Positions 13,741 through 19,926 of a stretch of DNA of 19,926 nt are shown here, in pieces. The notes under the pieces were generated by a model. The model searched no databases. It was not told where the DNA came from and saw only the letters and a program-made list of their open reading frames with translations. The position numbers and the translations under genes were made by a program. Positions within the stretch are counted from its first letter, which is position 1. Every line of letters starts with the position of its first letter. The DNA is from an uncultured Methanobrevibacter sp. (GTDB taxonomy: Archaea; Methanobacteriota; Methanobacteria; Methanobacteriales; Methanobacteriaceae): the NCBI GenBank assembly GCA_902783085.1, contig CACZPT010000179.1:1-19926 (forward strand). Direction: 5' to 3'.

Positions 13741-14379
13741 TTAGTTTAATTTTGTACCGCAGGCATCACAGAATATATACCATCCCATAATTTCCGTTCC
13801 ACAATTAGGGCATATCTTTTTTTCATCCTTATTTTGATTAGTGGGAGCGTTGTTATTTTGAGGTTCGGAAGTCTTATTTGTTTTATCACTCATTTCTTTA
13901 ACTTTATTTGAAATATTGGATAAATGGTTACTTTCAAAATCTTTTGGAGGTAATTCAACTTTTTGGGAATTGGATTGTTTTTTATTTGATGGTGCATTGT
14001 TTGGCTGATTAATAGGGGTGTTTATGTTTGTATTTATTGATGAGAGATTGTTTTTTGCTTTTTCTTCTTCAAGTTCATCGGTTAATCCTTTAATAACTTC
14101 CCCATAATCTTTATGCAAATCCTGTTGAATCTTAAGCTGTTGTTCAAGTTCTTTTTTTAGTTTTTTCACAACATTTTTATGCTGGGTGACGGTTTTATTC
14201 ATATCTCTTAAAAGATTTTTATGTTTTTTAATATCTTCTCTTAAAATCTGATTTTGATTTGATAAAGTTTCATTTAAAGCTTGTTGTTGGTTGAATTTAG
14301 CATCTAAATGAGTTAATAAATCATCCTGTTTATCAATGATTTTTTCTAGACGTTTAATATATTCATCTTCTTCAGCCAT
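13741..14379 (-). CDS. Coiled-coil protein with C-terminal zinc ribbon
   Basis: 212 residues. An almost continuous coiled coil covers about residues 5-110 (heptads of Leu and Ile with Glu, Lys and Gln, as in LKKELEQQLKIQQDLHKDYG). A low-complexity Asn/Pro/Ser/Lys linker (about 115-185) follows, then a C-terminal zinc ribbon with C190, C193, C204 and C207 (CPNCG and CDACG). This arrangement suggests a scaffold or adaptor with a metal-stabilised head. The frame opens at a TTG (14418), but AAGGATG about 8 bases before ATG 14379 fixes the start at MAEEDEY. It is the first gene of the operon; its stop overlaps the ribosome-binding site of the next gene. The same type of ribbon begins the convergent membrane protein at 11772. 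Confidence 0.75.
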   Translation of the reverse strand: MAEEDEYIKRLEKIIDKQDDLLTHLDAKFNQQQALNETLSNQNQILREDIKKHKNLLRDMNKTVTQHKNVVKKLKKELEQQLKIQQDLHKDYGEVIKGLTDELEEEKAKNNLSSINTNINTPINQPNNAPSNKKQSNSQKVELPPKDFESNHLSNISNKVKEMSDKTNKTSEPQNNNAPTNQNKDEKKICPNCGTEIMGWYIFCDACGTKLN

Positions 14380-14473
14380 AGAATCTACATCCTTAAATAT
14401 TGTTTTTGCGAAGTTCAATAAGATTAAGAATAATATAAAGGTAGATATATTATTAATATGATATAAAAGTTGC

Positions 14474-14491
14474 GTATAACCTTAGTATAAC
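14474..14491. repeat. Two GTATAAC direct repeats one helical turn apart
   Basis: GTATAAC occurs at 14474-14480 and 14485-14491, with an 11-bp period, in the divergent promoter region between the coiled-coil operon and the amidohydrolase. It may be a regulator site binding one face of DNA. The evidence is limited to the repeat and its position. Confidence 0.25.
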
Positions 14492-14548
14492 TGACAATAA
14501 TTAACTATTTTTATATTAAAATACATAATTTTTATAAGGTGAAATTAA

Positions 14549-15343
14549 ATGGAAAAAATAATTAATGCACATTGTCATATTTATCCAAATAAAATTGCTT
14601 CTAAAGCAGTTAAGGGAATAAGAGACTTTTACGATTTGGACATGTCTTTAAATGGCAGTGTAGATGATTTGTTAAGGGATGGTAATGAAGTTGGTGTAAC
14701 CCATTATCTGGTTCACTCTGTTGCAACAACACCCAAACAGGTTAAATCTATAAATGAATTTATAAGCAAAGAGGTAAAAGCTCATTCAGATATTTTCACA
14801 GGATTTGGAACACTGCATCCTGATAGTGATGACATTAAGGGTGACTTTGAATATTTAATTGAACTTGGACTTAAAGGTGTAAAACTTCATCCGGATTTTC
14901 AACGATTCGCACTAAACGAAGAACGTGCATTTAAAATGGGTGAAGTAATCAGTGAAGGCAATGTACCTTTATTAATTCATTGTGGTGATTTCAGATATAA
15001 TTATTCAAATCCCGAGCAATTAAAACCATTTTTAGATAAATTTCCAGATATAACAACAATCGGAGCTCATTTTGCAGGCTGGAGTTTATGGCAGGAAGCA
15101 ACCGAAAAACTTGCAGGAACCCCTAATTTATATGTTGATATTAGTTCTAGCTTATATGATTTATCACCGGAAACTGCAAAAGAACTTATTTATGCATATG
15201 GTGTTGAAAAAGTATTGTGGGGAACTGATTATCCGATGTGGGATTGTAAAAGTGAAATGGAAATGTTCAATAAAATTGATTTAAACCAAAAAGAAAGATC
15301 AATGATATTGTATGAAAATGCAGCTAAGATTCTTGACCTTTAA
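14549..15343 (+). CDS. TIM-barrel amidohydrolase (amidohydrolase_2 type)
   Basis: 264 residues, typical for the metal-dependent amidohydrolase_2 group (hydrolases and decarboxylases of the ACMSD type). Metal ligands are visible in order along the barrel: HCH (H8, H10) at the end of strand 1, GVKLHPDFQ (K112, H114), IHCGD (H144), GAHFAG (H174) and the catalytic Asp in WGTDYPM (D227), the hallmark of the family. The substrate is not evident. GGTGA in ATAAGGTGAAATTAA lies about 7 bases before ATG 14549 and a TTTTTATATTAAAATA element near 14510-14525 is a good TATA box. It converges on the small frameshifted gene; the two ends overlap by 4 bases if the frame of that gene is restored. Confidence 0.88.
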   Translation: MEKIINAHCHIYPNKIASKAVKGIRDFYDLDMSLNGSVDDLLRDGNEVGVTHYLVHSVATTPKQVKSINEFISKEVKAHSDIFTGFGTLHPDSDDIKGDFEYLIELGLKGVKLHPDFQRFALNEERAFKMGEVISEGNVPLLIHCGDFRYNYSNPEQLKPFLDKFPDITTIGAHFAGWSLWQEATEKLAGTPNLYVDISSSLYDLSPETAKELIYAYGVEKVLWGTDYPMWDCKSEMEMFNKIDLNQKERSMILYENAAKILDL

Positions 15344-15784
15344 TTGTATTCACTATAGCTTCTGAATTTTTCAATGAAAAATTCCACTTCTTCTTTTATT
15401 TGATTCAAACTAAGTATTGGCGTTACCTTTGAAAGTGAAGTTAAAAGAATTAAAACTGGAACAGCTTCCTACATTAATATCATTTAAAACAATGTTTTGG
15501 TAAGATATCTGAAAATTACCGTCAATATCTTGTTTGATTTTAAATTTATAATCTACAAAATTAATTTTTTGCTTTTCAATCAATTCTTCTAATACTTTAG
15601 TTTGTTCTAAAATATCTTCAAATTCAATTTTATCCTTTTTTAACAGAGGAGTTATAAAGTCAAACTTAATATCATAATCATACTTAGAATAATTGCTTCT
15701 AAAATACTGGTCAATTATCAGATAATCGATTAATAGCTCATGATTTGATATTATATACTTTTTATTGTCTAAAATGAATTCCAT
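15340..15784 (-). pseudogene. Small unrecognised protein gene with a frameshift near its end
   Basis: The uncorrected frame encodes 124 residues (stop at 15410-15412). The first 105 look like an ordinary helical, acidic protein (LEELIEKQKINFVDYKFKIK), but the last 20 turn into Ser/Phe/Asn-rich sequence. Another frame gives VPVLILLTSLSKVTPILSLN followed by QIKEEVEFFIEKFRSYSEYN and stops at 15340, with clear coding character. Dropping one base, most simply one of the two G at 15468-15469 (minus strand), joins both into 147 residues. The switch must lie between 15412 and 15469, because the second frame has a stop just upstream. The start is 4 bases after the acetyltransferase stop, so the two genes are coupled. 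The function is unknown; whether this is a sequencing error or real mutation cannot be told here. Confidence 0.6.
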
Positions 15785-15788
15785 AATA

Positions 15789-16247
15789 TCAAAGTAAGCT
15801 TTTAAATTCTTTTTTCATGCAAAGGCAGTCTTCATCATCTTCAAACATTCCAAAGTTATCAATGACTGTGTAATCTAGTTTTTTATATAGATTGATTGCT
15901 GCAGTATTATTAATGCCTGTTACAATATAAGAATATTTAAATCCATAGTCAATAGCTATTTTTTCAATTTGCTTAACAATCTTGTGTGCAATACCTTTTT
16001 TCCTATGGCGTTTAGAAACAAAAAGTCGTTTAATTTCAATGGAATTATCATTAAATTTCCTATAAGCAACACATGCTATTGGCTTATCCCAATTTAGAAC
16101 CAATAACACCAAATGTGGGACATTCAACTCATTATAATCATTATATTTTAATACCATTTCTCCGTGAATGTCATAGTATTCTTGATTTAGTTTATCTGAA
16201 AGCTCAATGAACCTTTCATCACGCTCATCAGTAATAATGACTTCCAT
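15789..16247 (-). CDS. GNAT-family N-acetyltransferase
   Basis: 152 residues, a compact GNAT domain that transfers acetyl from acetyl-CoA to an amine. Strand 4 and the CoA pyrophosphate loop are visible as IEIKRLFVSKRHRKKGIAHKIV (about 70-91), with RHRKKGIA as the Q/RxxGxG/A motif. Then N113/N114 and AAINLYKKLDY (117-126) form the typical motif B with the catalytic-type Tyr. Upstream, LVLLVLNWDKPIACVAYRKF is strands 2-3. The acceptor is unknown; small GNATs in this branch act on peptides, amino sugars or drugs. ATG 16247 follows an AGGGATAAA sequence. The gene is followed 4 bases later by the small frameshifted gene. Confidence 0.9.
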   Translation of the reverse strand: MEVIITDERDERFIELSDKLNQEYYDIHGEMVLKYNDYNELNVPHLVLLVLNWDKPIACVAYRKFNDNSIEIKRLFVSKRHRKKGIAHKIVKQIEKIAIDYGFKYSYIVTGINNTAAINLYKKLDYTVIDNFGMFEDDEDCLCMKKEFKSLL

Positions 16248-16263
16248 TTTATCCCTAAAATTT

Positions 16264-16299
16264 AAAAAAATAAGTTTATAATGGAATTAAATCCATTAT
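16264..16299 (-). terminator. Stem-loop terminator of the NifU-like/GGGtGRT operon
   Basis: ATAATGGA (minus strand from 16299) pairs with TCCATTAT (ending at 16278) around a 6-base loop, followed by AAACTTATTTTTTT. The stem contains the TAA stop codon of the GGGtGRT gene (16298-16296). Confidence 0.65.
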
Positions 16300-17297
16300 T
16301 TTTTCATAGCTTTTTCAACAGCAACTGCAACAGCAACAGTAGCTCCTACCATCGGGTTATTACCCATACCGATTAGTCCCATCATTTCAACGTGAGCAGG
16401 TACAGAGGATGATCCTGCAAACTGGGCATCAGAATGCATTCTTCCTAAAGTATCTGTCATACCATAAGAAGCCGGTCCTGCTGCCATATTGTCTGGGTGT
16501 AGGGTTCTTCCTGTTCCTCCACCGGATGCAACTGAGAAATATTTTTTACCTTGTTCCATACACTCTTTTTTGTATGTTCCTGCTACTGGATGTTGGAAAC
16601 GTGTAGGGTTTGTTGAATTACCTGTAATTGATACATCAACACATTCTAAATGCATAATAGCTACGCCTTCTCTTACATCATCAGCACCATAACATCTAAC
16701 TTTAGCTCTCTCACCTGAGGAGTAAGATTTCTCTTTAATCACTTTTATTTCACCGGTAAAGTAATCAAATTCAGTTTGAACATAAGTAAAGCCGTTAATT
16801 CTTGATATAATTAATGCAGCATCTTTTCCAAGACCGTTTAAAATAATTCTTAGGGGTTTATCTCTTACCTGATTTGCAGAGTTTGCAATTCCAATTGCAC
16901 CTTCGGCAGCTGCAAAACTTTCATGACCTGCAAGAAATGCAAAACATTCTGTTTCATCACTTAAAAGCATTGATGCTAGATTTCCATGACCTAAACCTAC
17001 TTTTCTTCCATCAGCAACACTGCCTGGAATACAAAATGATTGAAGGCCTTCACCAATTGCACTTGCAGCATCAGATGCTTTAACACATCCTTTTTTAATA
17101 GCTATTGCAGCTCCAACAGTATATGCCCAGCAGGCATTTTCAAAACAAATTGGCTGAACCTCACGTACAATGTCATATGGATTAAATCCTTTATCTTCAC
17201 ATATTGATTTAGCTTCATCTAAATCCTTAATATCATATTTATTAAGAACAGGAATTATTTGATCTATTCTTCTTTCATAACTTTCAAATAAATTCAT
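16296..17297 (-). CDS. GGGtGRT protein
   Basis: 333 residues, recognised by the motif that names the family: GGGTGRT at about 259-265, followed by LHPDNMAAGPASYGMTDTLG and a glycine-rich end with GLIGMGNNPMVGATVAVAVA. The N-terminus MNLFESYERRIDQIIPVLNK and the middle with GHESFAAAEGAIG are also typical. It is a soluble protein of anaerobic bacteria and methanogens with no established function to my knowledge; glycine-rich loops suggest nucleotide or cofactor binding. The open frame begins at GTG 17309, but AGGTGGAG just before ATG 17297 decides the start. The ribosome-binding site overlaps the stop of the NifU-like gene, so both are co-translated, as this pair usually is. A role in iron-sulfur assembly is inferred from the partner. 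Confidence 0.85.
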   Translation of the reverse strand: MNLFESYERRIDQIIPVLNKYDIKDLDEAKSICEDKGFNPYDIVREVQPICFENACWAYTVGAAIAIKKGCVKASDAASAIGEGLQSFCIPGSVADGRKVGLGHGNLASMLLSDETECFAFLAGHESFAAAEGAIGIANSANQVRDKPLRIILNGLGKDAALIISRINGFTYVQTEFDYFTGEIKVIKEKSYSSGERAKVRCYGADDVREGVAIMHLECVDVSITGNSTNPTRFQHPVAGTYKKECMEQGKKYFSVASGGGTGRTLHPDNMAAGPASYGMTDTLGRMHSDAQFAGSSSVPAHVEMMGLIGMGNNPMVGATVAVAVAVEKAMKK

Positions 17298-17309
17298 TTT
17301 AATCTCCAC

Positions 17310-18002
17310 CTATTCTTTTCTTGGATCAATTGTTTTAACTGCATCGTCAAATCTACCATATTGTCCTGTAGCTTTTTTGATAGCTTCAATAGGCTCAACA
17401 CCATCTTTAATATTATCTAACATTTGACCTAAGTTAATATATTTATATCCGATAATTTCATCATCTTCATCTAAAGCAATTTCAGTAATATAACCTTCAG
17501 TAAGCTCTAAATATCTTGGACCTTTTTTATTGGTTGAATAAATAGTTCCCACCTGGCTTCTGTGGCCTTTTCCTAAATCTTCAAGGCCTGCACCAATAGG
17601 AAGACCGCCTTCTGAAAATGCTGATTGGGTTCTACCATAAACAATTTGTAAGAATAACTCTCTCATAGCTGTGTTTATTGCATCACAAACCAAATCAGTG
17701 TTCAATGCTTCTAAAATAGTTTTACCAATTAAAATTTCACCAGCCATAGCTGCAGAATGTGTCATTCCAGAACATCCTAAGGTTTCAACTAATGCTTCTT
17801 CAATAATTCCATCTTTAACATTTAATGTTAATTTACAGCATCCCTGTTGTGGAGCACACCATCCAATACCATGAGTTAAACCAGAAATATCACTGACTTC
17901 TTTTGATTTAACCCATTTTCCTTCTTCAGGAATTGGGGCCGGGCCATGATTTGCACCTTTTGCAACACAACACATATTCTCAATTTCACTTGAATATATC
18001 AT
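17310..18002 (-). CDS. NifU-like iron-sulfur cluster assembly scaffold protein
   Basis: 230 residues containing an IscU/NifU-N-type scaffold, expected to hold a nascent Fe-S cluster and pass it to client proteins. Visible cysteines are C11-C12 at the N-terminus, C49 (GWCAPQQG), C55-C56 (GCCKL), C77 in GCSGMTHSAAMAGEIL (76-91), which corresponds to GC-x-A in IscU, and C106. The protein extends beyond the usual NifU-N domain, with a conserved-looking FSEGGLPIGAGLEDLGKGHRSQVGT (about 129-153) and a C-terminal FDDAVKTIDPRKE. This is the variant form that travels with the GGGtGRT gene. GGGGAA lies 9 bases before ATG 18002. Its promoter region holds a perfect 12-bp-arm inverted repeat (18030-18064) and is shared with the divergent flavoprotein gene. 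Confidence 0.85.
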   Translation of the reverse strand: MIYSSEIENMCCVAKGANHGPAPIPEEGKWVKSKEVSDISGLTHGIGWCAPQQGCCKLTLNVKDGIIEEALVETLGCSGMTHSAAMAGEILIGKTILEALNTDLVCDAINTAMRELFLQIVYGRTQSAFSEGGLPIGAGLEDLGKGHRSQVGTIYSTNKKGPRYLELTEGYITEIALDEDDEIIGYKYINLGQMLDNIKDGVEPIEAIKKATGQYGRFDDAVKTIDPRKE

Positions 18003-18029
18003 CTTTTTATTCCCCAGTTTTTTTTAATT

Positions 18030-18064
18030 ATACTATAATATTTGATAATTCTATATTATAGTAT
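18030..18064. promoter_or_regulatory. Perfect inverted repeat in divergent promoter region
   Basis: ATACTATAATAT (18030-18041) and ATATTATAGTAT (18053-18064) are exact reverse complements separated by 11 bases. The site lies 28-62 bases upstream of the NifU-like start, where its TATA box and transcription start should be, and 80 bases upstream of the divergent gene. The centre-to-centre distance of 23 bp is about two helical turns, as for a dimer or pair of dimers. The regulator is unknown. Confidence 0.45.
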
Positions 18065-18110
18065 TTTTTCTAGATTAATGAAAATTATTATTAATATCTT
18101 AAATTTATAA

Positions 18111-18120
18111 CTATAAAATA
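18111..18120 (+). promoter_or_regulatory. TATA box of the rubredoxin-like/GltS-domain gene
   Basis: CTATAAAATA lies 26-35 bases before ATG 18146. It predicts transcription starting close to the ribosome-binding site GAGGT (about 18135-18139), hence a very short leader. Confidence 0.45.
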
Positions 18121-18145
18121 ACTAATATTATTCTGAGGTATTTAA

Positions 18146-19531
18146 ATGATTTACAAATGTACCATCTGTGGCCATATTCACAATGAAGAAGCAACTGGAG
18201 TATTGCTTAAAAACTTAGATAAATGTCCAATTTGTAACCAACCAATTAGTAAATTTGTTGAAATGGAAAATTCAAAAGCTATTGAAAAAAAAGAGATTGA
18301 AAACTCCGATTTATCATATTTAAAAGAATATGCTAAAAGTGATAAAGAGATTAGATACATGGACATGATTCATGAAATGTCCATTACCGGCGAACCGATT
18401 GTTGCTGCGATGTATACTGAACTTCCAATGCCTAATTGGGATGATATACTAATTTTAGGTTCACAGTTAAATCCGCAACCATTGGAAGCTGAAGTTGATG
18501 TAAACACACAAACAGTTATAGGAAAAACCGCAAAAAAACCATTAGTCATTGAATCTCCAATTTATGTTGCCCACATGTCTTTTGGAGCACTATCAAGAGA
18601 AACCAAAATATCACTTGCAAAAGGAAGTGCAGCTGTTAAAACCGCACAGTCAAGTGGTGAAGGCGGAATACTACCTGAAGAAATGGAGAATGCATATAAA
18701 TACATTTTTGAATATGTTCCAAACAAATACTCAGTGACTGATGAAAATCTAAAAAATGCAGATGCAATTGAAATTAAAATAGGTCAATCAACAAAACCTG
18801 GCCTTGGAGGACAATTGCAGGGTGAAAAAGTAACTGAAGAAATTGCAAAAATTAGAGGTAAAGTTTTAGGTGAAGATATACATTCACCAGCCACAATACC
18901 TGAGGTTAACTCAAAAGAAGACTTGAAAGATCTTGTTGATACATTAAGAAAAGAATCTGAAGGCAGACCAATTGGTTTAAAATTCGCTGCTGGAAAAATA
19001 GAAGACGATTTAGAGCATGTTTTATATGCAAATCCTGATTTTATAACAATTGATGGTAGAGGCGGATCAACTGGTGCCAGTCCAAAATTAATCAGAGATT
19101 CCACATCTGTTCCAACAATATATGCTTTATCAAGGGCTCGTAAATTCTTGGATGAACATGAAAGTGATATTACTTTAACCATTACTGGAGGTTTAAGGGT
19201 TTCATCTGATTTTGCAAAAGCACTGGCTATGGGTGCTGATGCTGTAGCTATTGGAACTGCCGCATTGATTGCAACAGCTTGTCAACAGTACAAAATATGT
19301 CATACTGGTGACTGTCCTGTTGGTGTTGCAACACAGGATAGTGAACTTAGAGAAAGATTAAAAATAGATTCTGCTTCTAAAAGAGTTGAAAATTTCTTAA
19401 GAGTTTCAACAGAAGAGTTAAAAACATTTGCAAGGATTACATCACACACTGATGTTCATGATTTAAATGTTGATGATTTATGTACTGTTAACTCTGAAAT
19501 TTCTAAATATACTCCAATTAAACATGTGTAG
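18146..19531 (+). CDS. FMN-binding glutamate synthase-domain protein with rubredoxin-like N-terminus
   Basis: 461 residues. The N-terminal 35 form a rubredoxin-like iron or zinc knuckle (C5, C8, C27, C30: CTICG and CPICN). From about residue 80 the sequence is the FMN-binding central domain of glutamate synthase: SPIYVAHMSFGALSRETKISLAKG, GEGGILPEE, IEIKIGQSTKPGLGGQL, DGRGGSTGASPKLIRD, and the flavin phosphate site TGGLRVSSDFAKALAMGADAVAIGTA. A [3Fe-4S] site is clear at C379, C385 and C390 (CX5CX4C in CQQYKICHTGDCPVG). The glutaminase domain is absent, as in split archaeal versions, so it may form glutamate from 2-oxoglutarate with a separate amidotransferase, or be another flavin oxidoreductase. 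GAGGT is 6 bases before ATG. Electron supply by the neighbouring ferredoxin is inferred. Confidence 0.88.
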   Translation: MIYKCTICGHIHNEEATGVLLKNLDKCPICNQPISKFVEMENSKAIEKKEIENSDLSYLKEYAKSDKEIRYMDMIHEMSITGEPIVAAMYTELPMPNWDDILILGSQLNPQPLEAEVDVNTQTVIGKTAKKPLVIESPIYVAHMSFGALSRETKISLAKGSAAVKTAQSSGEGGILPEEMENAYKYIFEYVPNKYSVTDENLKNADAIEIKIGQSTKPGLGGQLQGEKVTEEIAKIRGKVLGEDIHSPATIPEVNSKEDLKDLVDTLRKESEGRPIGLKFAAGKIEDDLEHVLYANPDFITIDGRGGSTGASPKLIRDSTSVPTIYALSRARKFLDEHESDITLTITGGLRVSSDFAKALAMGADAVAIGTAALIATACQQYKICHTGDCPVGVATQDSELRERLKIDSASKRVENFLRVSTEELKTFARITSHTDVHDLNVDDLCTVNSEISKYTPIKHV

Positions 19532-19562
19532 ATGATTCTACACATAATTATTATTTTTTTTT
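19524..19562 (+). terminator. Stem-loop terminator after the GltS-domain gene
   Basis: ATGTGTAGA (19524-19532) pairs perfectly with TCTACACAT (19537-19545) around TGAT, followed by AATTATTA and a long T-run. The TAG stop codon is inside the stem. Confidence 0.75.
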
Positions 19563-19588
19563 TGTTAAATCTCTAAAATAAGATTAAT

Positions 19589-19828
19589 TTAGTTAACTTT
19601 AATGCAATCATTTGGACAAATTGATTCACAAACTTTACAGCGTTTACATCCAAATGAATTTCTAACAGAAGTTTTACTGTCAATAACAGCTAAAACATTA
19701 TTAGGACATGCAATCACACATTTTTCACAAATTTCACAATCATCACAGTTAATATCAATATGACAATCTTCGGATTGCTCTTTAACTTTATCTTCTTTAT
19801 TTTTTTTAAAAAATGAACCTAATCCCAT
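19589..19828 (-). CDS. 2[4Fe-4S] ferredoxin
   Basis: 79 residues carrying two cluster motifs: C31, C34, C37 and C41 (CEICEKCVIACP) and C61, C64, C67 and C71 (CKRCKVCESICP), each CxxCxxCxxxCP. It is a low-potential electron carrier. Extra cysteines C22, C28 and C75 lie outside the two motifs and might bind a further metal or form part of a variant site. Residues 1-20 are a Lys/Glu-rich leader with MGLGSFFKKNKED, not a signal peptide. ATG 19828 has no ribosome-binding site and CATATAATATT is directly upstream, so start and promoter are unclear. It converges on the flavin and iron-sulfur gene at 18146, which could be its partner. Confidence 0.88.
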   Translation of the reverse strand: MGLGSFFKKNKEDKVKEQSEDCHIDINCDDCEICEKCVIACPNNVLAVIDSKTSVRNSFGCKRCKVCESICPNDCIKVN

Positions 19829-19926
19829 AATATTATATGGTATTTTACTTTAAGTTTCATGCAAAAAATTTATTCAACCAAGTTTTATAATATGTTTCAG
19901 AATAAACTCTAGTCATAAATGAATCC

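Noticed and set aside
18784..19182. 132-codon antisense frame in the GltS-domain gene
   Set aside because: It runs opposite to conserved FMN-domain motifs and has no promoter or ribosome-binding site.

Overview
The window looks like a chromosomal segment of a host-associated methanogenic archaeon of the Methanobacteriales, most likely a Methanobrevibacter species. The DNA is very AT-rich. Most genes have archaeal TATA boxes (TTTATATA-like) and either GGTG/GAGG ribosome-binding sites or almost no leader. One membrane protein carries repeats resembling pseudomurein-binding repeats, and the malate dehydrogenase is of the methanogen type. I see no tRNA, rRNA, CRISPR array, insertion sequence or prophage. 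No stretch above 300 bases lacks a gene.

Layout. 1-2390: a TetR-family regulator, a small secreted protein behind a strong TetR-like palindrome, then a coupled pair made of a zinc-ribbon protein and a soluble protein resembling the cytosolic end of DUF2207 membrane proteins. 2401-4836 (minus): two multi-pass membrane proteins, one of them a DUF2142-type protein. 5049-8786: two convergent export modules, a MarR regulator with an MFS drug exporter (plus), and a MATE exporter followed by a flavin-binding PPOX/NimA-like gene (minus) broken by two single-base frameshifts. 8863-11701: a cysteine-rich YkgJ-like protein overlapping the end of malate dehydrogenase, an unrecognised 217-residue protein, and a bacterial-type D-aminoacyl-tRNA deacylase. 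11772-14379: a zinc-ribbon/transmembrane/pseudomurein-binding protein, convergent with a tightly coupled three-gene operon (coiled-coil zinc-ribbon protein, basic protein with a hydrophobic segment, Asp-rich protein with 13-residue calcium-loop-like repeats). 14549-16247: a TIM-barrel amidohydrolase, convergent with a GNAT acetyltransferase and a small frameshifted gene. 16296-19828: an NifU-like scaffold and GGGtGRT protein operon, divergent from a rubredoxin-like/FMN glutamate-synthase-domain protein, followed by a convergent 2[4Fe-4S] ferredoxin.

How the genes work together. Two regulator-exporter units look like stress or xenobiotic defence. The right end is a cluster of iron-sulfur and flavin redox proteins around a shared divergent promoter that contains a perfect 12-bp-arm inverted repeat. 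The central operon (coiled coil, hydrophobic protein, Asp-rich repeats) and the NifU-like/GGGtGRT pair are the best candidates for poorly described systems. Three single-base frameshifts in two genes (two of them in A7 runs) are either sequencing or assembly errors or gene decay, and raw reads would decide. Hairpins that include or closely follow the stop codon, followed by T-runs, recur at six gene ends.
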